The position numbers and the translations under genes were made by a program. Below are positions 33,201 to 59,100 of a stretch of 64,000 nucleotides of DNA, in pieces. The stretch's first letter is position 1; every line of letters begins with the position of its first letter. Source of the stretch: Spongilla lacustris (lineage: Eukaryota > Porifera > Demospongiae > Spongillida > Spongillidae); the NCBI GenBank assembly GCA_949361645.1, contig OX442426.1, forward strand, positions 5,278,278 through 5,342,277, given 5' to 3'. The notes under the pieces were generated by a model. The model saw nothing but the letters and a program-made list of their open reading frames with translations. It was not told where the DNA came from and made no database searches.

Positions 33201-36200
33201 GCCTAGCTCTGGTCACCATTGAGAAGATATGCCCAGCTCTGGTCACCATTGAGAAGATATGCCCAGCTCTGGTCACCATTGAGAAGATATGCCCAGCTCT
33301 GGTCACCATTGAGAAGATATGCCAAGCTCTGGTCACCATTGAGAAGATATGCCAAGCTCTGGTCACCATTATTAAGAAGATATGCCAAGCTCTGGTCACC
33401 ATTGAGAAGATACGCCCAGCTCTGGTCACCACCATTGAGAAGATATGCCCAGCTTTGGTCACTATTGAGAAGATATGCCAAGCTCTGGTCACCATTGAGA
33501 AGATATGCCAAGCTCTGGTCACCATTGAGAAGATATGCCAAGCTCTGGTCACCATTGAGAAGATATGCCTAGCTCTGGTCACCATTGAGAAGATATGCCC
33601 AGCTCTGGTCACCATTGAGAAGATATGCCCAGCTCTGGTCACCATTATTGAGAAGATATGCCCATGCAGCTCTGGTCACCATTGAGAAGATATGCCCAGC
33701 TCTGGTCACCATTGAGAAGATATGCCAAGCTCTGGTCACCATTGAGAAGATATGCCAAGCTCTGGTCACAATTGAAAAGATATGCCAAGCTCTGGTCACC
33801 ATTGAGAAGATATGCCCAGCTCTGGTCACCATTGAGAAGATATGCCAAGCTCTGGTCACCATTGAGAAGATATGCCCAGCTCTGCATGGTCACCATTGAG
33901 AAGATATGCCTAGCTCTGGTCACCATTGAGAAGATATGCCCAGCTCTGGTACCATTATTGAGAAGATATGCCAAGCTCTGGTCTCCATTGAGAAGATATG
34001 CCAAGCTCTGGTCACCATTGAGAAGATATGCCAAGCTCTGGTCACCATTGAGAAGATATGCCCAGCTCTGGTCACCATTGAGAAGATATGCCAAGCTCTG
34101 GTCACCATTGAGAAGATATGCCCAGCTCTGGTCACCATTGAGAAGATATGCCCAGCTCTGATCACCATTGAGAAGATATATGCCCAGCTCTGGTCACCAT
34201 TGAGAAGATATGCCAAGCTCTGGTCACCATTGAGAAGATATGCCCAGCTCTGGTCACCATTGAGAAGATATGCCCAGCTCTGGTCACCATTGAGAAGATA
34301 TGCCAAGCTCTGGTCACCATTGAGAAGATATGCCAAGCTCTGGTCACCATTGAGAAGATATGCCCAGCTCTGCATGGTCACCATTGAGAAGATATGCCAA
34401 GCTCTGGTCACCATTGAGAAGATATGCCCAGCTCTGCATGGTCACCATTGAGAAGATATGCCAAGCTCTGGTCACCATTGACAAGATATGCCAAGCTCTG
34501 GTCACCATTGAGAAGATATGCCCAGCTCTGCATGGTCACCATTGAGAAGATATGCCAAGCTCTGGTCACCATTGAGAAGATATGCCCAGCTCTGGTCACC
34601 ATTGAGAAGATATGCCAAGCTCTGGTCACCATTGAGAAGATATGCCCAGCTCTGGTCACCATTGAGAAGATATGCCAAGCTCTGGTCACCATTGAGAAGA
34701 TATGCCAAGCTCTGGTCACCATTGAGAAGATATGCCCAGCTCTGGTCACCACTGAGAAGATATGCCAAGCTCTGGTCACCATTGAGAAGATATGCCAAGC
34801 TCTGGTCACCATTGAGAAGATATGCCCAGCTCTGGTCACCATTGAGAAGATATGCCAAGCTCTGGTCACCATTGAGAAGATATGCCCAGCTCTGCATGGT
34901 CACCATTGAGAAGATATGCCAAGCTCTGGTCACCACTGAGAAGATATGCCAAGCTCTGGTCACCATTGAGAAGATATGCCCAGCTCTGGTCACCATTGAG
35001 AAGATATGCCAAGCTCTGGTCACCATTGAGAAGATATGCCAAGCTCTGCATGATCACCATTGAGAAGATATGCCAAGCTCTGGTCACCATTGAGAAGATA
35101 TGCCCAGCTCTGCATGGTCACCATTGAGAAGATATGCCAAGCTCTGGTCACCATTGAGAAGATATGCCAAGCTCTGGTCACCATTGAGAAGATATGCCCA
35201 GCTCTGCATGGTCACCATTGAGAAGATATGCCAAGCTCTGCATGGTCACCATTGAGAAGATATGCCCAGCTCTGGTCACCATTGAGAAGATATGCCAAGC
35301 TCTGGTCACCATTGAGAAGATATGCCCAGCTCTGGTCACCATTGAGAAGATATGCCAAGCTCTGGTCACCATTGAGAAGATATGCCAAGCTCTGGTCACC
35401 ATTGAGAAGATATGCCCAGCTCTGGTCACCACTGAGAAGATATGCCAAGCTCTGGTCACCATTGAGAAGATATGCCCAGCTCTGGTCACCATTGAGAAGA
35501 TATGCCAAGCTCTGGTCACCATTGAGAAGATATGCCCAGCTCTGGTCACCATTGAGAAGATATGCCAAGCTCTGGTCACCATTGAGAAGATATGCCAAGC
35601 TCTGGTCACCATTGAGAAGATATGCCCAGCTCTGGTCACCACTGAGAAGATATGCCAAGCTCTGGTCACCATTGAGAAGATATGCCAAGCTCTGGTCACC
35701 ATTGAGAAGATATGCCCAGCTCTGGTCAAGATTGAGAAGATATGCCAAGCTCTGGTCACCATTGAGAAGATATGCCCAGCTCTGGTCACCATTGAGAAGA
35801 TATGCCAAGCTCTGGTCACCACTGAGAAGATATGCCAAGCTCTGGTCACCATTGAGAAGATATGCCAAGCTCTGGTCACCATTGAGAAGATATGCCAAGC
35901 TCTGGTCACCATTGAGAAGATATGCCCAGCTCTGCATGGTCACCATTGAGAAGATATGCCCAGCTCTGGTCACCATTGAGAAGATATGCCCAGCTCTGCA
36001 TGGTCACCATTGAGAAGATATGCCCAGCTCTGGTCACCATTGAGAAGATATGCCAAGCTCTGGTCACCATTGAGAAGATATGCCTAGCTCTGGTCACCAT
36101 TGAGAAGATATGCCAAGCTCTGGTCACCATTGAGAAGATATGCCTAGCTCTGGTCACCATTGAGAAGATATGCCAAGCTCTGGTCACCATTGAGAAGATA

Positions 36201-37394
36201 TGCCCAGCTCTGGTCACCATTGAGAAGATATGCCCAGCTCTGGTCACCATTGAGAAGATATGCCAAGCTCTGGTCACCATTGAGAAGATATGCCAAGCTC
36301 TGGTCACCATTGAGAAGATATGCCAAGCTCTGGTCACCATTGAGAAGATATGCCTAGCTCTGGTCACCATTGAGAAGATATGCCAAGCTCTGGTCACCAT
36401 TGAGAAGATATGCCCAGCTCTGGTCACCATTGAGAAGATATGCCCAGCTCTGGTCACCATTGAGAAGATATGCCAAGCTCTGGTCACCATTGAGAAGATA
36501 TGCCCAGCTCTGGTCACCATTGAGAAGATATGCCAAGCTCTGGTCACCATTGAGAAGATATGCCAAGCTCTGGTCACCATTGAGAAGATATGCCAAGCTC
36601 TGGTCACCATTGAGAAGATATGCCAAGCTCTGGTCACCATTGAGAAGATATGCCAAGCTCTGGTCACCATTGAGAAGATATGCCAAGCTCTGGTCACCAT
36701 TGAGAATGAGAAGATATGCCAAGCTCTGGTCACCATTGAGAAGATATGCCAAGCTCTGGTCACCATTGAGAAGATATGCCTAGCTCTGGTCACCATTGAG
36801 AAGATATGCCAAGCTCTGGTCACCATTGAGAAGATATGCCCAGCTCTGGTCACCATTGAGAAGATATGCCCAGCTCTGGTCACCATTGAGAAGATATGCC
36901 AAGCTCTGGTCACCATTGAGAAGATATGCCCAGCTCTGGTCACCATTGAGAAGATATGCCAAGCTCTGGTCACCATTGAGAAGATATGCCAAGCTCTGGT
37001 CACCATTGAGAAGATATGCCAAGCTCTGGTCACCATTGAGAAGATATGCCTAGCTCTGGTCACCATTGAGAAGATATGCCAAGCTCTGGTCACCATTGAG
37101 AAGATATGCCCAGCTCTGGTCACCATTGAGAAGATATGCCCAGCTCTGCATGGTCACCATTGAGAAGATATGCCCAGCTCTGGTCACCATTGAGAAGATA
37201 TGCCCAGCTCTGGTCACCATTGAGAAGATATGCCAAGCTCTGGTCACCATTGAGAAGATATGCCAAGCTCTGGTCACCATTGAGAAGATATGCCAAGCTC
37301 TGGTCACAATGCCAAGCTCTGGTCACCATTGAGAATGAGAAGATATGCCAAGCTCTGGTCACCATTGAGAAGATATGCCCAGCTCTGGTCACAA
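30206..37394. repeat. 7.2-kb satellite of a 30-bp unit with higher-order duplication
   Basis: About 239 units; a typical one is 31021-31050. Key words are GAGAAGATATGCC then C, A or T, then AGCTCTGGTCACCATT. Diagnostic rare variants recur at fixed distances. ATTAAGAAG (30498, 33371), TACGCCC (30538, 33411), ATGCAGCTCT (30791, 33664) and CACAATTGAAAAG (30894, 33767) are all 2873 apart. TTGACAAG (31751, 34478) and GCATGATCAC (32321, 35048) are 2727 apart; CTGGTCAAG (32781, 35722) is 2941 apart. So about 2.6-2.9 kb was duplicated, with gain or loss of whole units. A smaller duplication (426 bp) appears at 36370 and 36796. The unit is a multiple of 3, so frames up to 413 codons are open on both strands. 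Four-base and two-base insertions shift them, so coding is rejected. Confidence 0.97.
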
Positions 37395-38192
37395 CATGAT
37401 GTGGTGGAAGGTATATTGTGTGCAGGAATTACCAGCCATGCAGCTAGGTCCTAAAGTCACATACAGTTTGGTAACATGCAGGAACGACTCTATACAACGT
37501 GTTGAACACTTTGCTTTCATGTGCTTGTATCTGGACAACTATACCTCATTCGTCTCCATGTAATGGTGCATGCTGTTATGCAGTGTCTTTGTTCTATTTC
37601 TTTGTATACTGCCTGTGCATGACGTACCATGCGTGTTCACATCAATTACTGAATATATAGGAGATTGCGCGGAGTGGTACCACACAAGGTGCATCTCTGT
37701 ATCTGTCCAGACCAGTGCTACAAGTTGCAACATCATTGTATAGGTCGGCAGCGAAAAACAATAAACATTAATTACAAGTCCAAACGGCTTTGCGCAAGCC
37801 ATCCTATCCTATAGGACCGTCCAATTCCAAGCTTCGCACAACAGCCAACCCGAGGATTAATTTGCACATGTACCTGCATGCATGGCACGAAGCTCGAATC
37901 CAAGGTTTACGGATCCTCCGATGCACAAATTCAAGCCGGCTAGTCAGTTTTGCGCTTAACACGTGCATTATATTGTCCTTGAGTCCACCGATCTTGACTC
38001 GGTTCTGCTCGTAACTCATTACCATCCAACCATTTACTGGATCTACATGTACATGTTCACAATTTACAATCTGGACTCACCGTGCTACGTACTTGCTCTT
38101 CCGATAATTTGATATTCATAACCTTAACTTAGCTGGAAATGGTATCATGAATTGATCAGTAAACATGTGACTCAGGGGCGGATGCAAGTGTC
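37395..38192. other. intergenic, no gene seen
   Basis: Unique sequence between the satellite and the foldback element. Open frames are short, overlap on both strands and have no recognised motif. Confidence 0.4.
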
Positions 38193-39060
38193 TCGTACCC
38201 AGACCCAAACGTACGTAAGATTATCGCTTACAGTATAATACATGTACAGAGTAAGCTTACATAGGGTCTGGCCAACAAGTTGTTCATGGAATGTAATTGG
38301 AATGTTCGATAATTTGGGTTGTCATAGAAACGACTACGTCATCACGATAAAACTGAGGTTTGTGTCTGTCTTTGCTTAAGCTACAGAGAGAAAAGGCTAC
38401 CACCGCAATTATAGCCTCAGAGTGGTGAACGCGATGAGCTGGAAAGCGATTCACGACAGATCTTCGTACTTCGTAATGAGTCCTTCCATATGGAAATGGC
38501 TTTACCTTCGTTTTAGACACATGTCCATATATCACAACCTTAGCCGCGCACGCACGATCAAGCACCAGGCTCTAGTTGGGCGTAGCCCGACCTTCGCGTA
38601 TTGCGGAAGGTAGGGTACCAAATCCGCACAGTTTTGTACAGGCGTATTATGCAATACGTCAATGAATTGTGGCGTGTTATACAATCGGTATCAATGCATG
38701 AATAATTGTGTAAAGGATGTCTAGTAAATCAGATTGGCTTTACTACCAGATGCCGCAGAATGTATTTATTGGGCTCCTGCATTCTGATTGGACTGCAATC
38801 CCCGTTGCAGCTTGTACAAAAACTGTGCGGGTTTGGTACCCGACCTTCCACCAATACGCGAAGGTCGGGCTACGCCCAACTAACCAGGCTCCAGGACAGT
38901 CCTCTCTGTAGTGTGGAATGCTATTGGAATCTAATTACCGTGACGTCACGCGAGCTCTCGATTCTGATTGGAGCGCCAACATTCCGGCGCACCAGAACAA
39001 CTTGTTGGCCAGACCCTGTAAGCGATAATCATCTTTGCGTACATTTGGGTCTGGGTACGA
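38193..39060. mobile_element. large foldback/MITE with nested inverted repeats
   Basis: The outer left arm (38193-38287) and right arm (39000-39060) are reverse complements: TCGTACCCAGACCCAAA and TCTGGCCAACAAGTTGTT occur in the left and in the complement of the right. An extra ~30 bases sit in the left arm. A second inner pair is 38568-38635 against 38815-38895, with GTTGGGCGTAGCCCGACCTT and GGTACCAAA shared. The core is about 180 bases and non-coding. A G29 run follows the right end, so a target-site duplication cannot be read there. Confidence 0.8.
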
Positions 39061-39064
39061 AACT

Positions 39065-39093
39065 GGGGGGGGGGGGGGGGGGGGGGGGGGGGG
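39065..39093. repeat. poly-G run (29)
   Basis: Uninterrupted run of 29 G abutting the right end of the foldback element. Confidence 0.9.
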
Positions 39094-39232
39094 TGTTTAC
39101 CATCACTCGCTCAGGTTACGTAAGCGGCCTACTTGTTTAATATACATCTGCTCGAATTTCTGTATAATATAAATCTTACCATGCAAATATGCCTTTTATA
39201 AAAGGAGGGTGTCTGCATGTGCACGATGTTAC

Positions 39233-39613
39233 GGCCATTCCAAATGTGATTGTAGTTTCCAGTCCGGACCTTTTACCAAAACCCATGCGGGCGGGCGGCT
39301 ATTATCCATTATTTACATATAATTATTAAAAATGAATGCAATAATTATGATGCAATCTTACATCACTCTTATGCGATCTTACGTCATGAGCAAAAGGCGG
39401 CACAATTGAAAATGATGGCGCTATATGTCCAGGCCTGTAGCTGTTGATGTCTGAGAAGCAGCATGCAAGCTTTTTGTAATGTGACACGTTTACCAACATC
39501 TCAAACAAATAAAATTGCAAACATATTCCGATAATTAGAATAATGGACATAATGGTGACATCTATAATGATGCGGGCGGAGGACGGGAAACTACAATCAC
39601 ATTTGGAATGGCC
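39233..39613. mobile_element. 381-bp MITE
   Basis: Terminal inverted repeats of about 35 bases: the left begins GGCCATTCCAAATGTGATTG and continues GTAGTTTCC, and the right end is its complement. GGGCGG-containing subterminal sequence is also inverted (left GCGGGCGGGCGG, right GCGGGCGGAGGACGGG). TAC flanks both ends (39230-39232 and 39614-39616), a possible 3-bp target-site duplication. The interior is AT-rich and non-coding. Confidence 0.75.
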
Positions 39614-39625
39614 TACTAAGCATTA

Positions 39626-39712
39626 TTCGGCTGAGCTAGAAGAGCTCTCGCCTCTGAGCCGTACTGAGAAAACCCCTTGCATCCGATGGTTTTGAACCAT
39701 CACACGAAGCCT
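39626..39712 (+). repeat. tRNA-like SINE head (possible)
   Basis: The plus strand shows a D-arm/A-box-like GGCTGAGCTAGAAGAGC, an anticodon-arm-like CTCGCCTCTGAGCCG, and a B-box-like GGTTTTGAACC near 39688-39698. Order and spacing fit a tRNA-derived sequence, but the acceptor stem does not close and extra bases separate the arms. It adjoins the 381-bp MITE. Confidence 0.38.
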
Positions 39713-39869
39713 AGGAGGTCTTGAAAGTGTAGCACGCGGAAGGGGTTATACCTGTTTAAAACCCCTACGTACTATTAATAGTTGACTATATTACATGTAT
39801 GTAACGCACAATTAACGTTTGAACGCATACTGGTAGGTACTACACAGGTAATTAGTGCAGACTTCAACT

Positions 39870-39876
39870 CCCCCCC

Positions 39877-39907
<31 letters not shown>

Positions 39908-40625
39908 ACACGTACCACACACGTATACACCCAAAGATGCCAGCATACAAACGGATGAACAGTTGAACAATATACAGTTTTGGGCGGAGGACCTTCTTGT
40001 CTACACACTAATGCGATCATATACCTATATCATATTCTATCATCTTTAAAGCAGCTTCTATAAGTCTGTAGATACAATAGCCTTTTGTCTGGCATAAAAC
40101 TCATGCAAAGGCGGCTCGGGAGAACGCGTACTCGGCCCATACATGTACGCGTACACCGAATAATGCAACAATTTCCATATTCCTTACTAGTATCTCTCCT
40201 GCATGTAATGGCCGGACTGGATTACCACTCCCCGACTGAAAACCACACCTTCCTGAACACTACAATCAAGTGGCGTATCCACTGGGTGTGGCTTCGTATA
40301 CGATTGTTGACGTCACTATAATTTAAAACAATAATAATTATCATAATCTAAATCAAATCACCTGGGTGATTTATCTATCCGTACTTTTCTAAGTTAGATA
40401 GCTTCCACTGCCAGTACCCATTATTTACTGTCTCCATGCAGATCACAAGCATAGCTATACAATCCTCTAGTATTCCTATACTCCTATACACCTGTATACT
40501 CCTGTACTCCTATATATTTATACTCATGCCGGTACATATACTCTTGTACTATGTACATGTACTCCTACTCCAATACTGTCCTGAGGTCATGACCTTTCCA
40601 GAAGCTTCTACATGTATAGGAAGAC
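39870..40625. mobile_element. dispersed repeat, copy 2
   Basis: Starts with a C24 run (39870-39893) and a CA tract, then follows copy 1 at 22514-23275 closely. The match ends after AGAAGCTTCTACATGTATAGG. Having two copies defines the right end of the unit; the left end is obscured by the C/CA tract here and the gap in copy 1. Confidence 0.8.
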
Positions 40626-41779
40626 ACACAAAAAAAAAACTAGACCATGGAATTACTATTTGGATGGTTTATTCTGATGTAGAATGTATAAATTGTATGT
40701 GCGCATGTGCGTGCATCAGAAGCTTTGTACCCCAGGTGGCTGACTTTCTGTGCAAACTGTTCCAGCAGACACCTAGCTGTAGGAGTGCTTGCTATCGAGG
40801 CATTACTGACGCCTATACTCCTATACTCCTATTCTCCCATACCTCCTACACTTCTACTCCCATACTCCTACTGCCCTGTACCCCTATATTCCTAATCCCA
40901 TACTCAATCCCTTATTGATATTGCTTATTGCTCATATAGGCTTTTGCCCTTTACTTGATTCCACTATTTAATCATGTAGATGCATGGTGTGTCAGTTCAG
41001 TTTGGTTTCCAAATTATAAGTGTCTTTTAATTGGCTAACTCTTTAGGTACTTGTGTAGCACATTCACAACTTTGCAGGGGAGTGAGATAAGGTGTAAGTT
41101 CAATCCCTTACAACTGGTATGTTTAGTTATAAGGAATTTGTATTCCATTATCCAAATTCATGCTACCATGCATAAACTGTTACCATTGTATCCATTGGGT
41201 CAAGTAGTAGGGGAGAAGTGGCGTTTTTTTTTTTTTAAAGGTCATCAATAAACAGACTGTAAATATACAAGCAGCACACATATGGCGTAACCCGTTTTAC
41301 CTACAGTATACTAAAGCAAGGCAAATACATGTAGTAATTGGTTTTAATGAACACTAAATCGGCAAGTTCAATCATATTACACAAAAAGGATAAATGAGCT
41401 ACATGTCCTTAACAAAATCATTGAAATTGAAATGGATGAATTTATGTATAGCAGTCCAATGCAATATACATACATGCAATTAAATTTTTTTTTTAAATTG
41501 TACATTATACATCATGATTTACAGTATACATCAAAAGCAACGTGTCATACTAAGAATGGTGACAATTTTGTTTGTGCTTTCGGTCAAAGAAGTTTATAAT
41601 TTGTAATTTTGAATTCGTAATTATAATTTCTTAAAATCACTATCAGCAAGAAGTTGCGAGTGGAGCTATATGCAACTGAAGCATTGAGCTAAATATACCG
41701 CTTGCTCATCGCCATACTGATAAGGCAGAATGCTAGAGCCGAGATCCTCAATAGCATGCAATGCATAATAGGACAGAAG
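40626..41779. other. intergenic, no gene seen
   Basis: Contains a short CTCCTATACTCC-type degenerate repeat (40810-40905). A weak tRNA-like stretch lies near 41030-41105, with AAGTTCAATCCC as a B-box-like word. AT-rich sequence follows. No exon signal was recognised. Confidence 0.35.
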
Positions 41780-41900
41780 ACTGTTTACCTGCAAGCACAC
41801 CATCATCAAGGTACCCAGGCCTGAAGAAGGTGTGAACATTCATCTGAGCATCTATGGTGGCCAAAAGCTTTGAATCTGAAGAACAAGCAGCATACACCGA
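41780..41900 (-). mobile_element. LINE remnant D (reverse-transcriptase YLDD box)
   Basis: On the minus strand the sequence matches LINE remnant A around its catalytic box and encodes PGYLDDGVLAGK. Here YLDD is intact (41802-41813), whereas copy A reads YLVD. Only about 120 bases are preserved, so the fragment itself is dead. Confidence 0.7.
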
Positions 41901-41919
41901 ACCAGAGGTACTGTATGTA

Positions 41920-42400
41920 CCTATTGCCCATTCCCCTTACCTATACCTACTGCCCCTCCCCTTAGCTATGCCTCCTACCCCTCCCCTTACCTATACCTCC
42001 TACCCTCCCCTTAGCTATACCTCCTACCCTCCCCTTAGCTATACCTCCTACCCCTCCCCTTACCTATACCTCCTACCCTCCCCTTAGCTATACCTCCTAC
42101 CCCTCCCCTTACCTATACCTCCTACCCTCCCCTTAGCTATGCCTCCTATCCCTCCCCTTACCTATACCTCCTACCCTCCCCTTAGCTATACCTCCTACCC
42201 CTCCCCTTACCTATACCTCCTACCCTCCCCTTAGCTATACCTCCTACCCCTCCCCTTACCTATACCTCCTACCCTCCCCTTAGTTATCCCTCCTACCCCT
42301 CCCCTTACCTATACCTCCTCTCCTCCCCTTAGCTATACCTCCTACCCCTCCCCTTACCTATACCTCCTACCCTCCCCTTAGCTATGCCTCATACCCCTTG
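41920..42400. repeat. ~49-bp C/T-rich minisatellite, about 10 copies
   Basis: Alternating half-units TACCTATACCTCCTACCC and TAGCTATACCTCCTACCCC joined by TCCCCT. Pyrimidine-rich on the plus strand. The same sequence recurs in inverted orientation at 42680-42860. Confidence 0.9.
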
Positions 42401-42679
42401 GACCCACACCCATTTCAGCTCTACAGACACTTTATGTGGCGTCACGTTTTCAAATGTACACACAATACACACATGCACACACACTTGTGCACATACACAC
42501 ACACACACCACACCAAGTCATGAGGGCAGGACCTCCCTCGCCAGGATGGATTTGAATTAACTTTTACTCATTGTAACTGTAATCTGTTTGCACCATTGTT
42601 AGTAATACAAGACAATAAAATTGGTGATGTAGGATCTGTAAGCATAGAGTAAAACCATGGAAATTATGCAGTTTCTTAA

Positions 42680-42860
42680 GGTAGTACAAAGGTAATGGGT
42701 ATGGATAAGGGGGTAAGGTACTCTCTTCCCTATATCTCCCTTGTATTGAAATCCTACAGGTTTAGTAGGTATAGGTAAGGGGAGGTGTAGTAGGGATAGG
42801 TAAGGGAAGGGGTAGTGGGTAGGAGGGGTAGGAGGTATAAGGGGAGGGAGAGCCACTAAG
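42680..42860. repeat. inverted, degenerate copy of the 41.9-kb minisatellite
   Basis: Words such as GGTATAGGTAAGGGGAGG and GTAGGAGGTATAAGGGGAGG are the reverse complement of the pyrimidine-rich units at 41920-42400. The two blocks are about 280 bases apart and could pair. Confidence 0.75.
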
Positions 42861-44035
<1,175 letters not shown>

Positions 44036-44104
44036 CAGATTTTCACAGCAGCGGATGGATTACATCATGCATTTTCATGTTTCATCAGCTGCTGTGAAAA
44101 TCTG
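44036..44104. repeat. short perfect inverted repeat
   Basis: A 17-base arm, CAGATTTTCACAGCAGC (44036-44052), is repeated as its exact complement at 44088-44104 with a 35-base loop. It lies just upstream of a TG microsatellite and 330 bases from the FARSB start. Could be a small MITE; no target duplication was identified. Confidence 0.7.
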
Positions 44105-44252
44105 CGTGTGTGTGTGCATGTGTGCGTATGTGTGTGTATGTGTGTGTGCGTGTGTGTATGTGTGTGTATGTGTGTGTGCGTGTGTGTGTGTGTGTGCGTG
44201 TGTATGTGTGTGTATGTGTGTGTGTGTGTATGTGTGTGTGTATGTGTGTGTG
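44105..44252. repeat. TG/CG/TA-interrupted microsatellite
   Basis: (TG)n with regular TATG and CGTG interruptions, upstream of FARSB. Confidence 0.9.
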
Positions 44253-44437
44253 CATGCTGTACCAGATATACTCTTAATGGTGCCAATTTTCCTGAATACA
44301 TCTTATACAGACAGTATTGTACTGTTGGTTAATATGATGATGTAATCATTCCTCGTCTGCGAGTGGCAGATTATACGAGGTGAGGCTGGGCACGAGGTTA
44401 AGCACGTGTGCACGACCCGGCCTCGGCACAAACAACC
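44253..44437 (+). promoter_or_regulatory. probable FARSB promoter and 5' UTR
   Basis: The 185 bases before the FARSB start are more GC-rich than the surroundings and contain an E-box, CACGTG (44404-44409). No TATA box stands in the usual place. Promoter identity is inferred only from position. Confidence 0.35.
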
Positions 44438-58439
<14,002 letters not shown>

Positions 58440-58574
58440 GTGATTGTTTGTTTGCTTTGTCCTGTGGTCTGCAGGCATGTGTGTGTGTTTGTGTGTATGT
58501 GTGGTATGTTTTAACTTCAATAGTTTAAATCGTATTCATTAGCAGTTGCCTTGTGTGATGCTGACCTCAAATAT

Positions 58575-59100
58575 ACATGTCTGTAACATGTGTATGTGTA
58601 CATGTACCTACATGTGTATGTGTACATGTACCTACCCTGTATGTGTGCATGTACCTACACTGTATGTGTACATGTACCTACCCTGTATGTGTACATGTAC
58701 CTACTCTGTATGTGTACATGTACCTACTCTGTATGTGTACATGTACCTACTCTGTATGTGTACATGTACCTACCCTGTATGTGTACATGTACCTACTCTG
58801 TATGTGTACATGTACCTACTCTGTATGTGCACATGTACCTACTCTGTATGTGTACATGTACCTACTCTGTATGTGTACATGTACCTACTCTGTATGCGTA
58901 CATGTACCTACTCTGTATGTGTACATGTACCTACCCTGTATGTGTACATGTACCTACTCTGTATGTGTACATGTACCTACTCTGTATGTGTACATGTACC
59001 TACTCTGTATGTGTACATGTACCTACCCTGTATGTGTACATGTACCTACTCTGTATGTGTACATGTACCTACTCTGTATGTGTACATGTACCTACTCTGG
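58575..59100. repeat. 23-bp minisatellite, about 22 copies
   Basis: Units of TACCTACTCTGTATGTGTAC plus ATG, with CC/CT variation. It lies 3' of FARSB exon 17, presumably in its long last visible intron. Repetition makes all plus frames open. Confidence 0.95.

Noticed and set aside
30206..37394. CRISPR array or repeat-protein gene
   Set aside because: Units are contiguous with no unique spacers, so not CRISPR. Frame-shifting 2- and 4-base insertions and equal openness of both strands argue against a gene.
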